A stretch of 64,000 nucleotides of DNA from Amorphus sp040750475 (GTDB taxonomy: Bacteria; Pseudomonadota; Alphaproteobacteria; Rhizobiales; Amorphaceae), in the NCBI RefSeq assembly GCF_040750475.1, contig NZ_JABJVY010000003.1:258410-322409 (forward strand), in the 5' to 3' direction. Made by a program: the position numbers and the translations under genes. The notes below the pieces were generated by a model. The model saw only the letters and a program-made list of their open reading frames with translations. It had not been told where the DNA came from and searched no databases. Positions 16,592 to 24,216 of this stretch are shown piece by piece; the first letter of the stretch is position 1; every line of letters starts with the position of its first letter.

Positions 16592-16801
16592 GGAAATCAA
16601 CGCCAACCCATAGGCCGGGGCTCGCGGAGGCTTCCCATCGACCCCATGTTGGCCGAAATGGCCCTGAGCACCCGATAGAGCGAGGTGAGGCAAAGTGGAT
16701 ACCGGTCTTCCGCCCGCATCCCGCTCTGGAAATGAAAGCCGATCAACTCATCCCTTCCCCTTCGAATGGGTTGATCTCGCACACCGATCGAGAAGCGCAC
16801 C

Positions 16802-17809
16802 ATGATCCCCTATTCCCTGCTCGACCTGTCGCCGATTCCCGAAGGCGGAACCGCGGCGGATTCGCTGAAGAACAGCCGCGACCTGGCCCGCCATGCCGAG
16901 GCGCTGGGCTATAGGCGCTTCTGGCTGGCCGAGCACCACAACATGGCGGGCATCGCGAGCGCCGCCACCGCCGTCCTGATCGGCCACATCGCCGATGCCA
17001 CCTCCACGATCCGCGTCGGCTCCGGTGGCATCATGCTGCCCAACCATGCGCCGCTGATGGTGGCGGAAGCGTTCGGCACCCTCGCCACCCTGCACCCCGG
17101 CCGTATCGATCTCGGCCTGGGCCGGGCGCCCGGCACCGACATGGCGACGGCGCGGGCGCTGAGGCGCAATCTCGCCGGTACCGACAGCTTCCCCCAGGAC
17201 GTCATGGAGCTGATGGCCTATCTCGGCGACCTCGGGCCGGAGGCGAAGGTTCGCGCGATCCCCGGCGTCGGCACCCACGTGCCGATATGGATGCTCGGCT
17301 CCTCCACCTTCGGAGCGGAACTCGCCGCCCATGTCGGCCTGCCCTACGCGTTCGCCTCCCATTTCGCGCCGGCCGCCCTCAACCAGGCCGTTGCCGTCTA
17401 CCGCCAGACCTTCCGCGCCTCCGAACAGCTCGAGCGGCCTCATTTCATGCTGGCGATCAACGTCTTCGCCGGCGAGGACGACGCGGAGGGGCGTTATCTG
17501 ATGACCTCCATGCAGCAGGCGTTCGCCAACCTCAGAACCGGCCGGCCGGGGCCGCTGCCGCGCCCGGTCAACGACCTCGGGAGCGCGATCGACCCGCGTG
17601 TCATGCCGATGGTGAACGAGGCGCTTGCCTGCACCGCCGTCGGCGGGCCGGAGACCGTGCGCGCCCGTTTGGCCGAGCTGATCGGGACCTACCGTCCGGA
17701 CGAGGTGATCCTCACCGGCCAGATCCACGACCACGACAAGCGCAAGCGTTCGTTCGAAATCGCTGCCGAGGCCATGCGCGCCATCCCGGTGGCCAACGCC
17801 GCCGAATAG
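16802..17809 (+). CDS. LLM-class flavin-dependent oxidoreductase
   Basis: A 335-residue luciferase-like monooxygenase of the cytosol, using reduced FMN or F420. It shows the family's landmarks: LGYRRFWLAEHHNMAGIASAA (about 36-56), TIRVGSGGIMLPNHAPLMVAEAFGTLATLHPGRIDLGLGRAPGTD, and WMLGSSTFGAELAAHVGLPYAFASHFAP in the second half. This arrangement is the MsnO8/YhbW subgroup, whose substrates are mostly unknown. It is divergent from the TetR gene; the shared operator region suggests it belongs to the same response as the ene-reductase, but this is inference. Between its end and mmcB lie 267 bases in which I recognise nothing. Confidence 0.9.
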   Translation: MIPYSLLDLSPIPEGGTAADSLKNSRDLARHAEALGYRRFWLAEHHNMAGIASAATAVLIGHIADATSTIRVGSGGIMLPNHAPLMVAEAFGTLATLHPGRIDLGLGRAPGTDMATARALRRNLAGTDSFPQDVMELMAYLGDLGPEAKVRAIPGVGTHVPIWMLGSSTFGAELAAHVGLPYAFASHFAPAALNQAVAVYRQTFRASEQLERPHFMLAINVFAGEDDAEGRYLMTSMQQAFANLRTGRPGPLPRPVNDLGSAIDPRVMPMVNEALACTAVGGPETVRARLAELIGTYRPDEVILTGQIHDHDKRKRSFEIAAEAMRAIPVANAAE

Positions 17810-18076
17810 GGGAACCGGGAGAAAGAAGCTCGCCGGTCTTTCCGCACGACCGATGAGACGCGGAGCATCGGGCGGCACGCTGTTTTCGCCCGATGCTTCA
17901 AAACGTCGTTGCGGCCCATCCTTCAGCGATCTCGCCGACATTCGACGATGTCAGCTGAGCTGGTAGGCCATTGCTTGTGACGCAACGCAATTCCTTCCGA
18001 ACATGCGCGGGCGGGGTTGCGTAAGCAGAACAAACTATGAACAATAGGGGCGATCCATCCGCAGCCGCCCATTGCA

Positions 18077-18577
18077 ATGTCGCTCGATCCCGCCCCCGTC
18101 CCCCAGCCGAACCTGCCCGTCGACGGGCGCCAGTCCGAACGCGCGCTGACGGTGCGGCGCGGCACTGGCCGGCTCCTGCGCCGGCTCGGCTTTTCGATTC
18201 TACCCGAAGTGGGACTTGCCTCCGGACGCCGGGCCGATCTCGTCGCCCTCGACCGCAAGGGCGAGATCTGGATTGTCGAGATCAAATCCTCGCCGGAGGA
18301 TCTGCGCGCCGATACCAAGTGGCCGGCCTACCGGCTCCACTGCGACCGGCTGTTCTTCGCCACCCTGCCGGAGGTTGCGTCCGCACCGTTTCCGCAAGAG
18401 GCGGGGCTGATCCTGACGGATGGGTTCGAAGCGGAAATCGTGCGCGAGGCGCCCACCCATAAGCTCGCCGGCGCGACCCGCAAGGCCATGACGCTGGCCT
18501 TCGCCCAGCTCGCCGCCGGCCGTCTTCACCTGCTTGAGGACCCGGAAGCCGGAAAGATGGAACTGCCGGCGTGGTGA
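18077..18577 (+). CDS. mmcB: MmcB-family DNA repair protein (PD-(D/E)XK fold)
   Basis: A 166-residue cytosolic protein of a family almost confined to alphaproteobacteria. The central part carries a restriction-endonuclease-like core: ASGRRADLVALDRKGEIWIVEIKSSPEDLRADTKWPAY (about 50-87), where Asp and the E-x-K of EIKSS would form the nuclease site. In Caulobacter, MmcB belongs to the LexA/SOS regulon and has been linked to the ImuA-ImuB-DnaE2 mutagenic polymerase system. None of these partners is in this window. It is a single gene, followed by a dispersed repeat. Confidence 0.88.
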   Translation: MSLDPAPVPQPNLPVDGRQSERALTVRRGTGRLLRRLGFSILPEVGLASGRRADLVALDRKGEIWIVEIKSSPEDLRADTKWPAYRLHCDRLFFATLPEVASAPFPQEAGLILTDGFEAEIVREAPTHKLAGATRKAMTLAFAQLAAGRLHLLEDPEAGKMELPAW

Positions 18578-18680
18578 CGGCGGAGCGAATAGCGAGGCCA
18601 GGCCGCCCGATCGGAGCTATACGCGAAGCGCATTGGCGTGAGCGGAACAATCGAATCCGATGCTTTTTGGCTGAGTTTCA

Positions 18681-18780
18681 GACCCGTTCCGCTTTTCCCG
18701 GAATCACGGAGCAGATCTAAGTTATTGTTTTGACGCGTTTCCGGACGGCCAACCGGTTTCCACTCGGCCTGGAAGCGCTC
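18681..18780 (+). repeat. RIME-like dispersed intergenic repeat, copy 3
   Basis: Full-length copy between mmcB and the convergent protease gene: GACCCGTTCCGCTTTTCCCG, a CTAAGTTATTGTTTTGACGC link, and GGACGGCCAACCGGTTTCC up to CTGGAAGCGCTC. The bases before it (about 18640-18670) include the associated GGCGTGAGCG. Confidence 0.78.
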
Positions 18781-19754
18781 TAATACCAGTGCCCAAGCCC
18801 GCGGGCGCGGTAGCGGGGAGCGCCTGTCACTGGAATGATCGAGCGACCGACGGTGGGCGGACGATCGTCGCCGTCGAACCGAGTGTGCCGCGTCGAACCG
18901 GCGAGCGCCAGGATGCGGCGCACCCGCTCGTTGGTGTCCGGATGAGTGCGCAGCAAGGACGGATTCGGAATGCGCCCGTGCGGCAGCGCCAACGCCTCCC
19001 AAAGCCGGCCCTGTATCCGCTCCAGCTTCAAGAGCGCTGCGGCAAGACCTTCCGGATCGCCGGTGAGCTGTACCGCGGAGAGGTCGGCGTCATATTCCCG
19101 CGTCCGTGACAGAGCGAGCTGCATCAGCCCGCCCAGTGTGGGCGCGACCAGCAGAAGCAGGATCCCGAACACCGGCACCTGGCCCAGATCGCCCGCCAGG
19201 ATCGCCGGCAAATTCAGAAACAGAAACACCAGCCCCAGCATCGACAGGATACCCGTCATCCGATTGGTGACATCGGCGAGCGCCATGACCTTCAGATCGT
19301 CGGCGGCGACGTGGGCGAGTTCGTGCGCGATCACGGCGGTAAATTCACGCAGCGTCAGCCCCCGGATCAGACCGTCGGTGACGCAGATCACCGCCTCCTC
19401 GTTCCGGCCGACCGCAAAGGCGTTCATCATCCGGCTCGGCACGTACCAAAGCGTCGGCGGACGGGCGAGCCCGGCTCGCGCAGCCAGTTCCGCGACGATC
19501 CGATGCCCCTCGGGAAAGGCATGAGCCGGCAAGGGACGAGCCGCATAAAGCCGCAGCACCATCTTCGGCGATACGTTCCACGCAACGACCAGGCTGAACA
19601 CGCCGCCGAACCCCGCCCACACGACGCCGATCGGCCCGGCGATCAGAAAGGCGCAGGCCAGAAGCAGAGCGACGCTCCCGGCCGCAAGCAGCCAGGTGTG
19701 CGCCAGATTGCGTCGGCGCATGGCAGTCCTGAGATCGGGATCCAGCATGGTCAT
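18780..19754 (-). CDS. M48 zinc metalloprotease, HtpX-like membrane protease
   Basis: A 324-residue inner-membrane protease thought to degrade damaged membrane proteins. Two hydrophobic helices span about residues 20-60. The zinc site is H144-E145-LA-H148 in IAHELAHVAADD, with a downstream third ligand in SRTREYDADLSAV. Another pair of hydrophobic stretches (about 165-215) follows the HEXXH, as in HtpX. The C-terminus contains HGRIPNPSLLRTHPDTNERVRR, typical of alphaproteobacterial M48 proteins. The ATG at 19754 is preferred to a start 14 codons upstream because the polar MTMLDPDLRT then precedes the first helix. It lies downstream of the TRIC-like channel gene on the same strand. Confidence 0.88.
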   Translation of the reverse strand: MTMLDPDLRTAMRRRNLAHTWLLAAGSVALLLACAFLIAGPIGVVWAGFGGVFSLVVAWNVSPKMVLRLYAARPLPAHAFPEGHRIVAELAARAGLARPPTLWYVPSRMMNAFAVGRNEEAVICVTDGLIRGLTLREFTAVIAHELAHVAADDLKVMALADVTNRMTGILSMLGLVFLFLNLPAILAGDLGQVPVFGILLLLVAPTLGGLMQLALSRTREYDADLSAVQLTGDPEGLAAALLKLERIQGRLWEALALPHGRIPNPSLLRTHPDTNERVRRILALAGSTRHTRFDGDDRPPTVGRSIIPVTGAPRYRARGLGHWY

Positions 19755-19868
19755 GATCACGATATGGGCCCCCTTGCCGAGCGCGCAATCGCGCACCGCC
19801 GCCAGCGGCCGAGCGTCGCGGGCGAGAGTGTCGGCAACGAAGGTGTCGCCGGTGCGCGGCCCCGCCCC

Positions 19869-20495
19869 TCAGTGCCAATCCTTGGTGTAGACGAACTGCG
19901 GCATATGGAGATTGTAGCGCAAGGCGATCAGCCGCATGGCCAGCCCCACCGCCATCGCCCCCAGCATCACCGGCTGATGCGGCAGCCCGGCGGCAAGACC
20001 GCCGACATAAATCGCCGCGGCCACGATCGCCACGCTGGCATAGAGTTCCCGCCGGAACAGAAGCGGCACCTCGTTGCACAACACATCGCGCAGAACCCCG
20101 CCCGCCGTCCCGGTGATCATGCCAACCACCACCACGACCGCAAGCGGCTGCTTCATGCCGAGCGCGATGTTGCAGCCGATCACGGTGAACACGACGAGCC
20201 CGATCGCATCGAGCACCAGGAAGGCGGTGCGAAGCTTCTCCATGAAGCGGGCGAAGACGATCGCCGTACAGGCCGCCACCACCGCGATCAGCAGGAGATA
20301 GGGATTGGCGACCCAGGACAACGGATAGTGGCCGAGCAGGATGTCCCGGATGGACCCGCCGCCGAGCGCGGTGATGCAGCCGAGCATCGCCACGCCGAAC
20401 CAGTCCATGCTGCGCCGGCCCGCGGCCAGGGCGGCCGTCATTGCCTCGGCGCTGACGGCGATCAGATAAAGAATATGCAGAACGCCGTCGCTCAT
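19869..20495 (-). CDS. TRIC-type (UPF0126/YicG) membrane channel protein
   Basis: A 208-residue protein of seven hydrophobic helices built as two related halves of three helices plus one. The signature GGSIRDILLGHYPLSWVANPYLL is in the first half and GGVLRDVLCNEVPLLFRRELYASVAIVAA in the second. Bacterial homologues were shown to be trimeric intracellular cation (TRIC) channels; the older name is UPF0126. It resides in the inner membrane and probably conducts potassium or other cations. The ATG at 20495 starts just before the first helix. The M48 protease gene follows 115 bases downstream on the same strand. Confidence 0.88.
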   Translation of the reverse strand: MSDGVLHILYLIAVSAEAMTAALAAGRRSMDWFGVAMLGCITALGGGSIRDILLGHYPLSWVANPYLLLIAVVAACTAIVFARFMEKLRTAFLVLDAIGLVVFTVIGCNIALGMKQPLAVVVVVGMITGTAGGVLRDVLCNEVPLLFRRELYASVAIVAAAIYVGGLAAGLPHQPVMLGAMAVGLAMRLIALRYNLHMPQFVYTKDWH

Positions 20496-20576
20496 GTCCG
20501 TCGGCCCGTCGAATCGCTGCCGGAAAGCTTCGCCGATTTCGACCGCCGGTGCGAGGCCGCCCCTGCGGAGGCGCAA

Positions 20577-20675
20577 GACCCGCTCCGCTTTCCTCGAAAT
20601 CGCGGAGCGGGTCTAAGTTATTGTTTCGACGCGTTTCCGGACGGAAAACCGATCCCCACTTTTCCTCGAAATGCT
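20577..20675 (+). repeat. RIME-like dispersed intergenic repeat, copy 4
   Basis: Full copy in the 329-base gap between the TRIC and hemF genes: GACCCGCTCCGCTTTCCTCG with its inverted arm CGGAGCGGGTC, then ACGCGTTTCCGGACGG and CCCCACTTTTCCTCG. Confidence 0.78.
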
Positions 20676-20750
20676 CGCCTCCTTGAATCCGGAGCCATTT
20701 CTTATCGCTCAGATGTTCTCATCTGAGCGATAAGGTTCTGGCGCAGCAAG

Positions 20751-20824
20751 TTGGCGTGAGCGAAAAACCAATCTTTCTGCAAATCCCGGACGGAAAACCG
20801 GTTCCCACTTTTCCTGGGATTGCT
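20751..20824 (+). repeat. RIME-like repeat, partial copy 5
   Basis: The second half only: TTGGCGTGAGCG, then CGGACGGAAAACCGGTTCCC and ACTTTTCCTGGGATTGCTC, abutting the hemF stop. Between copies 4 and 5, ATCGCTCAGATG...CATCTGAGCGAT (20705-20733) is a separate small inverted repeat. Confidence 0.65.
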
Positions 20825-21745
20825 CTATGGCCACTTCGCCAGCGGCGGCATCGACGACAGGATCGAGGAGACGTTGCCTCCGGTCTTGAGGCCGAAGATC
20901 GTGCCGCGGTCGTAGAGCAGGTTGAACTCCACATAGCGCCCGCGCCGCACCAGCTGCTCGTCCCGGTCCGCCTCGCTGTAGGTCGAGGCCAGGTTGAGCC
21001 GCACGAGCTCCGGATAGATCGTGTCGAACGCCTCGCCCACGGCGCGCGTGAAGGCAAAGTCGGCGTCCCAGTCGCCGGAGTTCAGATAGTCGTAGAAGAT
21101 GCCGCCGATGCCGCGCATCTCGCCGCGGTGCTTCAGAAAGAAATACTCGTCGCACCAGTCCTTGTAGCGGCCATAATCCGCCACCGGATGCGGCGTGCAG
21201 GCGGCCTCCATGGCGGCGTGGAAGGCGACCGTGTCGGGATCGTCCTGGGTCCGGCGCCGGTCAAGCACCGGGGTCAGGTCCGCCCCGCCGCCGAACCACT
21301 GGCGGGTGGTGACCACCATGCGCGTGTTCATGTGGACGGCGGGCACGTTCGGGTTCAGCGGATGGGCGATCAGCGAGATGCCGGACGCCCAGAAACGGGG
21401 ATCCTCCGCCGCGCCCGGGATCTGGTTGCGAAACTCTTCCGAAAACTCGCCGAACACGGTGGAGACGTGCACGCCGGCCTTCTCGAAGACCCGGCCGCCG
21501 ATCATGCTCATCACCCCGCCGCCGCCGGCGGAGCCGTCGGTGTTGGTGCGCGCCCAGGGCCGGCGCTCGAACCGGCCGGCCGGCAGATCCTCGGTGCCGG
21601 GCGCGCCGTCGGCCTCGTCTTCCAGGGCCTCGAACGAGGCGCAGATCCGGTCGCGCAGGCTCTCGAACCAGGCCTTGGCCTGCTCCTTCTTGCCGTCCAG
21701 ATCGTCGGGAAGCGGCCGGGCCGGCATGGTCTTCGGATCGTTCAT
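20825..21745 (-). CDS. hemF: Aerobic coproporphyrinogen III oxidase
   Basis: Oxidatively decarboxylates two propionates of coproporphyrinogen III to vinyl groups with O2, giving protoporphyrinogen IX for haem. The 306-residue cytosolic enzyme has all the landmarks: GGGVMSMIGGRVFEKAGVHVS, NPNVPAVHMNTR, WFGGGADLTPVL, YGRYKDWCDEYFFLKHRGEMRGIGGIFYDYL, and RRGRYVEFNLLYDRGTIFGL towards the C-terminus. The ATG at 21745 lies six codons inside the open frame. It is divergent from the foreign reverse-transcriptase gene, so its promoter may sit at the edge of the A+T-rich insertion. Confidence 0.97.
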   Translation of the reverse strand: MNDPKTMPARPLPDDLDGKKEQAKAWFESLRDRICASFEALEDEADGAPGTEDLPAGRFERRPWARTNTDGSAGGGGVMSMIGGRVFEKAGVHVSTVFGEFSEEFRNQIPGAAEDPRFWASGISLIAHPLNPNVPAVHMNTRMVVTTRQWFGGGADLTPVLDRRRTQDDPDTVAFHAAMEAACTPHPVADYGRYKDWCDEYFFLKHRGEMRGIGGIFYDYLNSGDWDADFAFTRAVGEAFDTIYPELVRLNLASTYSEADRDEQLVRRGRYVEFNLLYDRGTIFGLKTGGNVSSILSSMPPLAKWP

Positions 21746-21936
21746 GGTCTGACGCTCTCCCACCTGTCGGCCGCCGGTGTGGCGGAAAGGACCGGGGAGC
21801 GCAAGGGGAAGGGGTCTATAGTTGAATAAACAAAAATTGCCATCTTCGGTGAATCAGCATACTTTATACCTCTAAAAATAAGGCCATCAGCTTTCAATGT
21901 GAGCCACTTCCGAAAACATTAACACCGCCTCACCCA

Positions 21937-23535
21937 ATGCACAAAACTGACGAGCACTTTGTCGATAGAGCGATTGAGCTACTCAAAACAAATGGCGAAG
22001 GCGATGTATTTCGTCCGCCATTTTTTTGCCATTCGCCGGACCTTGTGTACCTAAGCACTAATGCGAATCAACTAAAAATTAGAAAAGACGCAATTACCTT
22101 TCTTCATAGAAAGAAAATAAAAAATTTCAGCAACATAATTAAATTCCCCGTCCCAAAAAATGCGTACGCCTACCGCAAGGCATCAATGATTGATATTGAT
22201 GATCATGTTAAATTTTTGTCTTTAGTCCTTATGGCAGCAGGATACATCGAAAAAAACAGAATACCAAAAAATAAAAATATAATTTTTTCATATAGATTTC
22301 TTGAAAAGGGCCCGATATTTTCTGAAAAATACAACTTCAAAAAATTTAAAAGGGAGTCCTCTCGCCTTTCAAAAATGAAAAAGCATAAAGTAAAAATTGC
22401 CACAGATATATCCAATTTTTATGATCGTTTAAATTTGCACCGCCTCGAATCGGCACTCGCCTCCGCCGCGGTCCCTCCAGATATAGTGAAATCGTTAAAC
22501 AATTTACTTTTATTTTGGGCAGACAGGAACTCATACGGCCTCCCGGTAGGCTGCGATGCCAGTCGAATTTTAGCGGAAGCGGCGTTAATTTCAGTAGACA
22601 GAGCCCTGATCTCTAAGGGTGTGCGCTTTATTCGCTTCGTCGATGACTACCGCATTTTCGCGTCGAATTTCGCGCAAGCGCACTCTTATCTTCACACACT
22701 AATTGAAGAACTTGATAAGGAGGGACTTTTTTTAAACACCTCAAAAACCGTCTTCTTCGATATATCGGAGTCCGACCGAGAGGACGATCAAAAAGATAAT
22801 ATCGAAAAATTCGAAAAAATAGATCAGGACGAACGAATAGAGGAGAGCAAAAGAGTAAAAGTTGGATACGTTTCAAAAATTGTTAAACATTATAGATACC
22901 CAGGACAGGAAAAAATCAAAGAATTTCAAAAAGCAGATATCGAAATTATTGCCAAAAAAGCAGAAAAATCTACATTTGAACATGCAGAAGAACACATTAC
23001 ATATTTTGTAAAGTGCTTTATATATCAAGGTGGCAAAAGACACGATCTTCTAAATAAAATAATATCCCGATACATCCACTCTTTGTCATACATAGTAGAT
23101 GCACTTATCGAAGAGCATGACAAAATAGACCCCCAAGAAAAAATTTTAATAGCCGAAATGTTCAAGGATTTTTACAGGAAGCACCAGATTTCCCCGTATT
23201 ACAGATTAATGATTTTGAGATTATTTTCATGTGAAAGCTACCTTTCTATTCAATTTTTAAATGAATTTTTAGACAACATCAAAATTCATGACAACGAGAT
23301 TATACTTCGAGAATTTTGCTTGCGAATCCAAAATATTGATGACCGCTCATTGATACATAGAGTTAGGGACATTTATCAAAAGTCCCCAACGACAGTTAGG
23401 CGCGCCTTCTTTCATACGTACGAGCGGTCTACAGCAATCTTAGAAGGCGAGAAGCGAGCCTGGATGAGAAATGTCCAGATGTCCGATGTCGACCCCCATC
23501 TGAAGTCCCTCTCAGGTCAATACCTCGAGCCCTAG
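21937..23535 (+). CDS. Reverse transcriptase of Abi/DRT (defence-associated) type
   Basis: A 532-residue protein whose codons are strikingly A/T-rich compared with every neighbour, so the gene was acquired. The polymerase core is recognisable: Asp157 in ATDISNFYDRLN (motif A), GLPVGCDASRILAEAAL (201-217), RFVDDY (233-238) with the catalytic Asp pair D236-D237, and GLFLNTSKTVFF (263-274). The GLPVG...SRILAE form and the FVDD instead of YADD are features of the unknown-group/Abi RTs, many of which are anti-phage (DRT, AbiA, AbiK). The N-terminal 130 residues and about 250 C-terminal residues are charged and helical, without any maturase, Cas or integrase domain. There is no group II intron or obvious retron RNA nearby. 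R488-RAFF-H493 would fit an R-x4-H HEPN-type motif but may be chance. I cannot assign a numbered DRT group. Confidence 0.87.
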   Translation: MHKTDEHFVDRAIELLKTNGEGDVFRPPFFCHSPDLVYLSTNANQLKIRKDAITFLHRKKIKNFSNIIKFPVPKNAYAYRKASMIDIDDHVKFLSLVLMAAGYIEKNRIPKNKNIIFSYRFLEKGPIFSEKYNFKKFKRESSRLSKMKKHKVKIATDISNFYDRLNLHRLESALASAAVPPDIVKSLNNLLLFWADRNSYGLPVGCDASRILAEAALISVDRALISKGVRFIRFVDDYRIFASNFAQAHSYLHTLIEELDKEGLFLNTSKTVFFDISESDREDDQKDNIEKFEKIDQDERIEESKRVKVGYVSKIVKHYRYPGQEKIKEFQKADIEIIAKKAEKSTFEHAEEHITYFVKCFIYQGGKRHDLLNKIISRYIHSLSYIVDALIEEHDKIDPQEKILIAEMFKDFYRKHQISPYYRLMILRLFSCESYLSIQFLNEFLDNIKIHDNEIILREFCLRIQNIDDRSLIHRVRDIYQKSPTTVRRAFFHTYERSTAILEGEKRAWMRNVQMSDVDPHLKSLSGQYLEP

Positions 23536-23539
23536 TTGT

Positions 23540-23893
23540 CTACCTTATATGGGCCAGGATGTTGACGAGCCGCCCGAACGGGTCGCGCACGAAGAAGCGG
23601 CGCACGCCCCACGGCTCTTCGACGGGCCCGTAGTCCAGCGCGATCCCCGCCGCCCGCGCCCGCGCAAGTGCTTCATCAAGATCGTCGACCTCGATGGAGA
23701 GATCCGGCACCGGCGTGCCCGAGCCGCCTTCGCTGGCAAAGCTCACCTGCACGGCCATCGTCTCGCGCGAGCCGTAGGTGGCGATGAAGCCGAGGTCCAT
23801 CAGGCAATCGAGGCCCAGGACGTCGCGATAGAAGGCCTCCGCCCGGCCGGGCTCGGGGGTTTCGATGTTGGCGACGATCCGCTTGACCTTCAT
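23540..23893 (-). CDS. VOC-superfamily protein (glyoxalase/bleomycin-resistance-like)
   Basis: A 117-residue single vicinal-oxygen-chelate module. It begins MKVKRIVANIETPEPGRAEAFYRDVLGLD, the first beta-alpha-beta unit, and ends EPWGVRRFFVRDPFGRLVNILAH, the second, containing the metal-ligand-type DPFGxxxNI. Such proteins can be lyases, dioxygenases or binding proteins; short ones often have no assigned substrate. The ATG at 23893 gives the expected length. It converges on the reverse-transcriptase gene, with four bases between the stops. Confidence 0.88.
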   Translation of the reverse strand: MKVKRIVANIETPEPGRAEAFYRDVLGLDCLMDLGFIATYGSRETMAVQVSFASEGGSGTPVPDLSIEVDDLDEALARARAAGIALDYGPVEEPWGVRRFFVRDPFGRLVNILAHIR

Positions 23894-24216
23894 GGCTGGC
23901 GTTGTCCTCCCGGCGGTTGCATCCGTCTCGATCGCGATCCGTGGCGCTCCGGCCACAGTCGGCCGAAAGCGGTCACGTCCATCGTGCTTTCAAAGCACGG
24001 CCGGCGTAAACAGCTCCCGGTGTCATCGTTGTGCCGTCTTTGGCGGCCAACAACCGACCCGTCACCCACTCTTGGAGACCAGCCGATGACCCGCCGCACG
24101 CCACTGCGCTGACGGGCCGAATGCGAAGATAACGCCGAGCCGCCCCACCTTTGGCGGCTCCCAGGCTCCGCATCCGGCGCGTCACTCTCCCTGCCCGCCG
24201 CCCCCCGGAGCCTGCC
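23894..24216. other. Intergenic region between VOC and ABC transporter genes
   Basis: Contains divergent promoters that I cannot place with certainty, and a short reading frame plus a hairpin upstream of the ABC gene, listed separately. No repeat-family copy is present. Confidence 0.5.
24086..24160 (+). promoter_or_regulatory. Possible leader peptide and hairpin upstream of the ABC exporter
   Basis: An eight-codon frame (ATG 24086, TGA ending 24112; MTRRTPLR) has GGAG eight bases before it. It is followed by an eight-bp stem GAGCCGCC/GGCGGCTC (24137-24144 with 24153-24160). The layout resembles a leader-peptide attenuator, but nothing proves it is translated. Confidence 0.25.

Noticed and set aside
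21800..21936. Retron-type ncRNA upstream of the reverse transcriptase
   Set aside because: The space is short, and I see no long inverted repeats flanking a hairpin region as in retron msr-msd RNA; a small ncRNA of another type is not excluded.
21819..23538. TAGTTG at both ends of the reverse-transcriptase island as a target-site duplication
   Set aside because: Six bases can match by chance, the flanks do not align further, and no mobile element is present; comparison with empty sites is needed.
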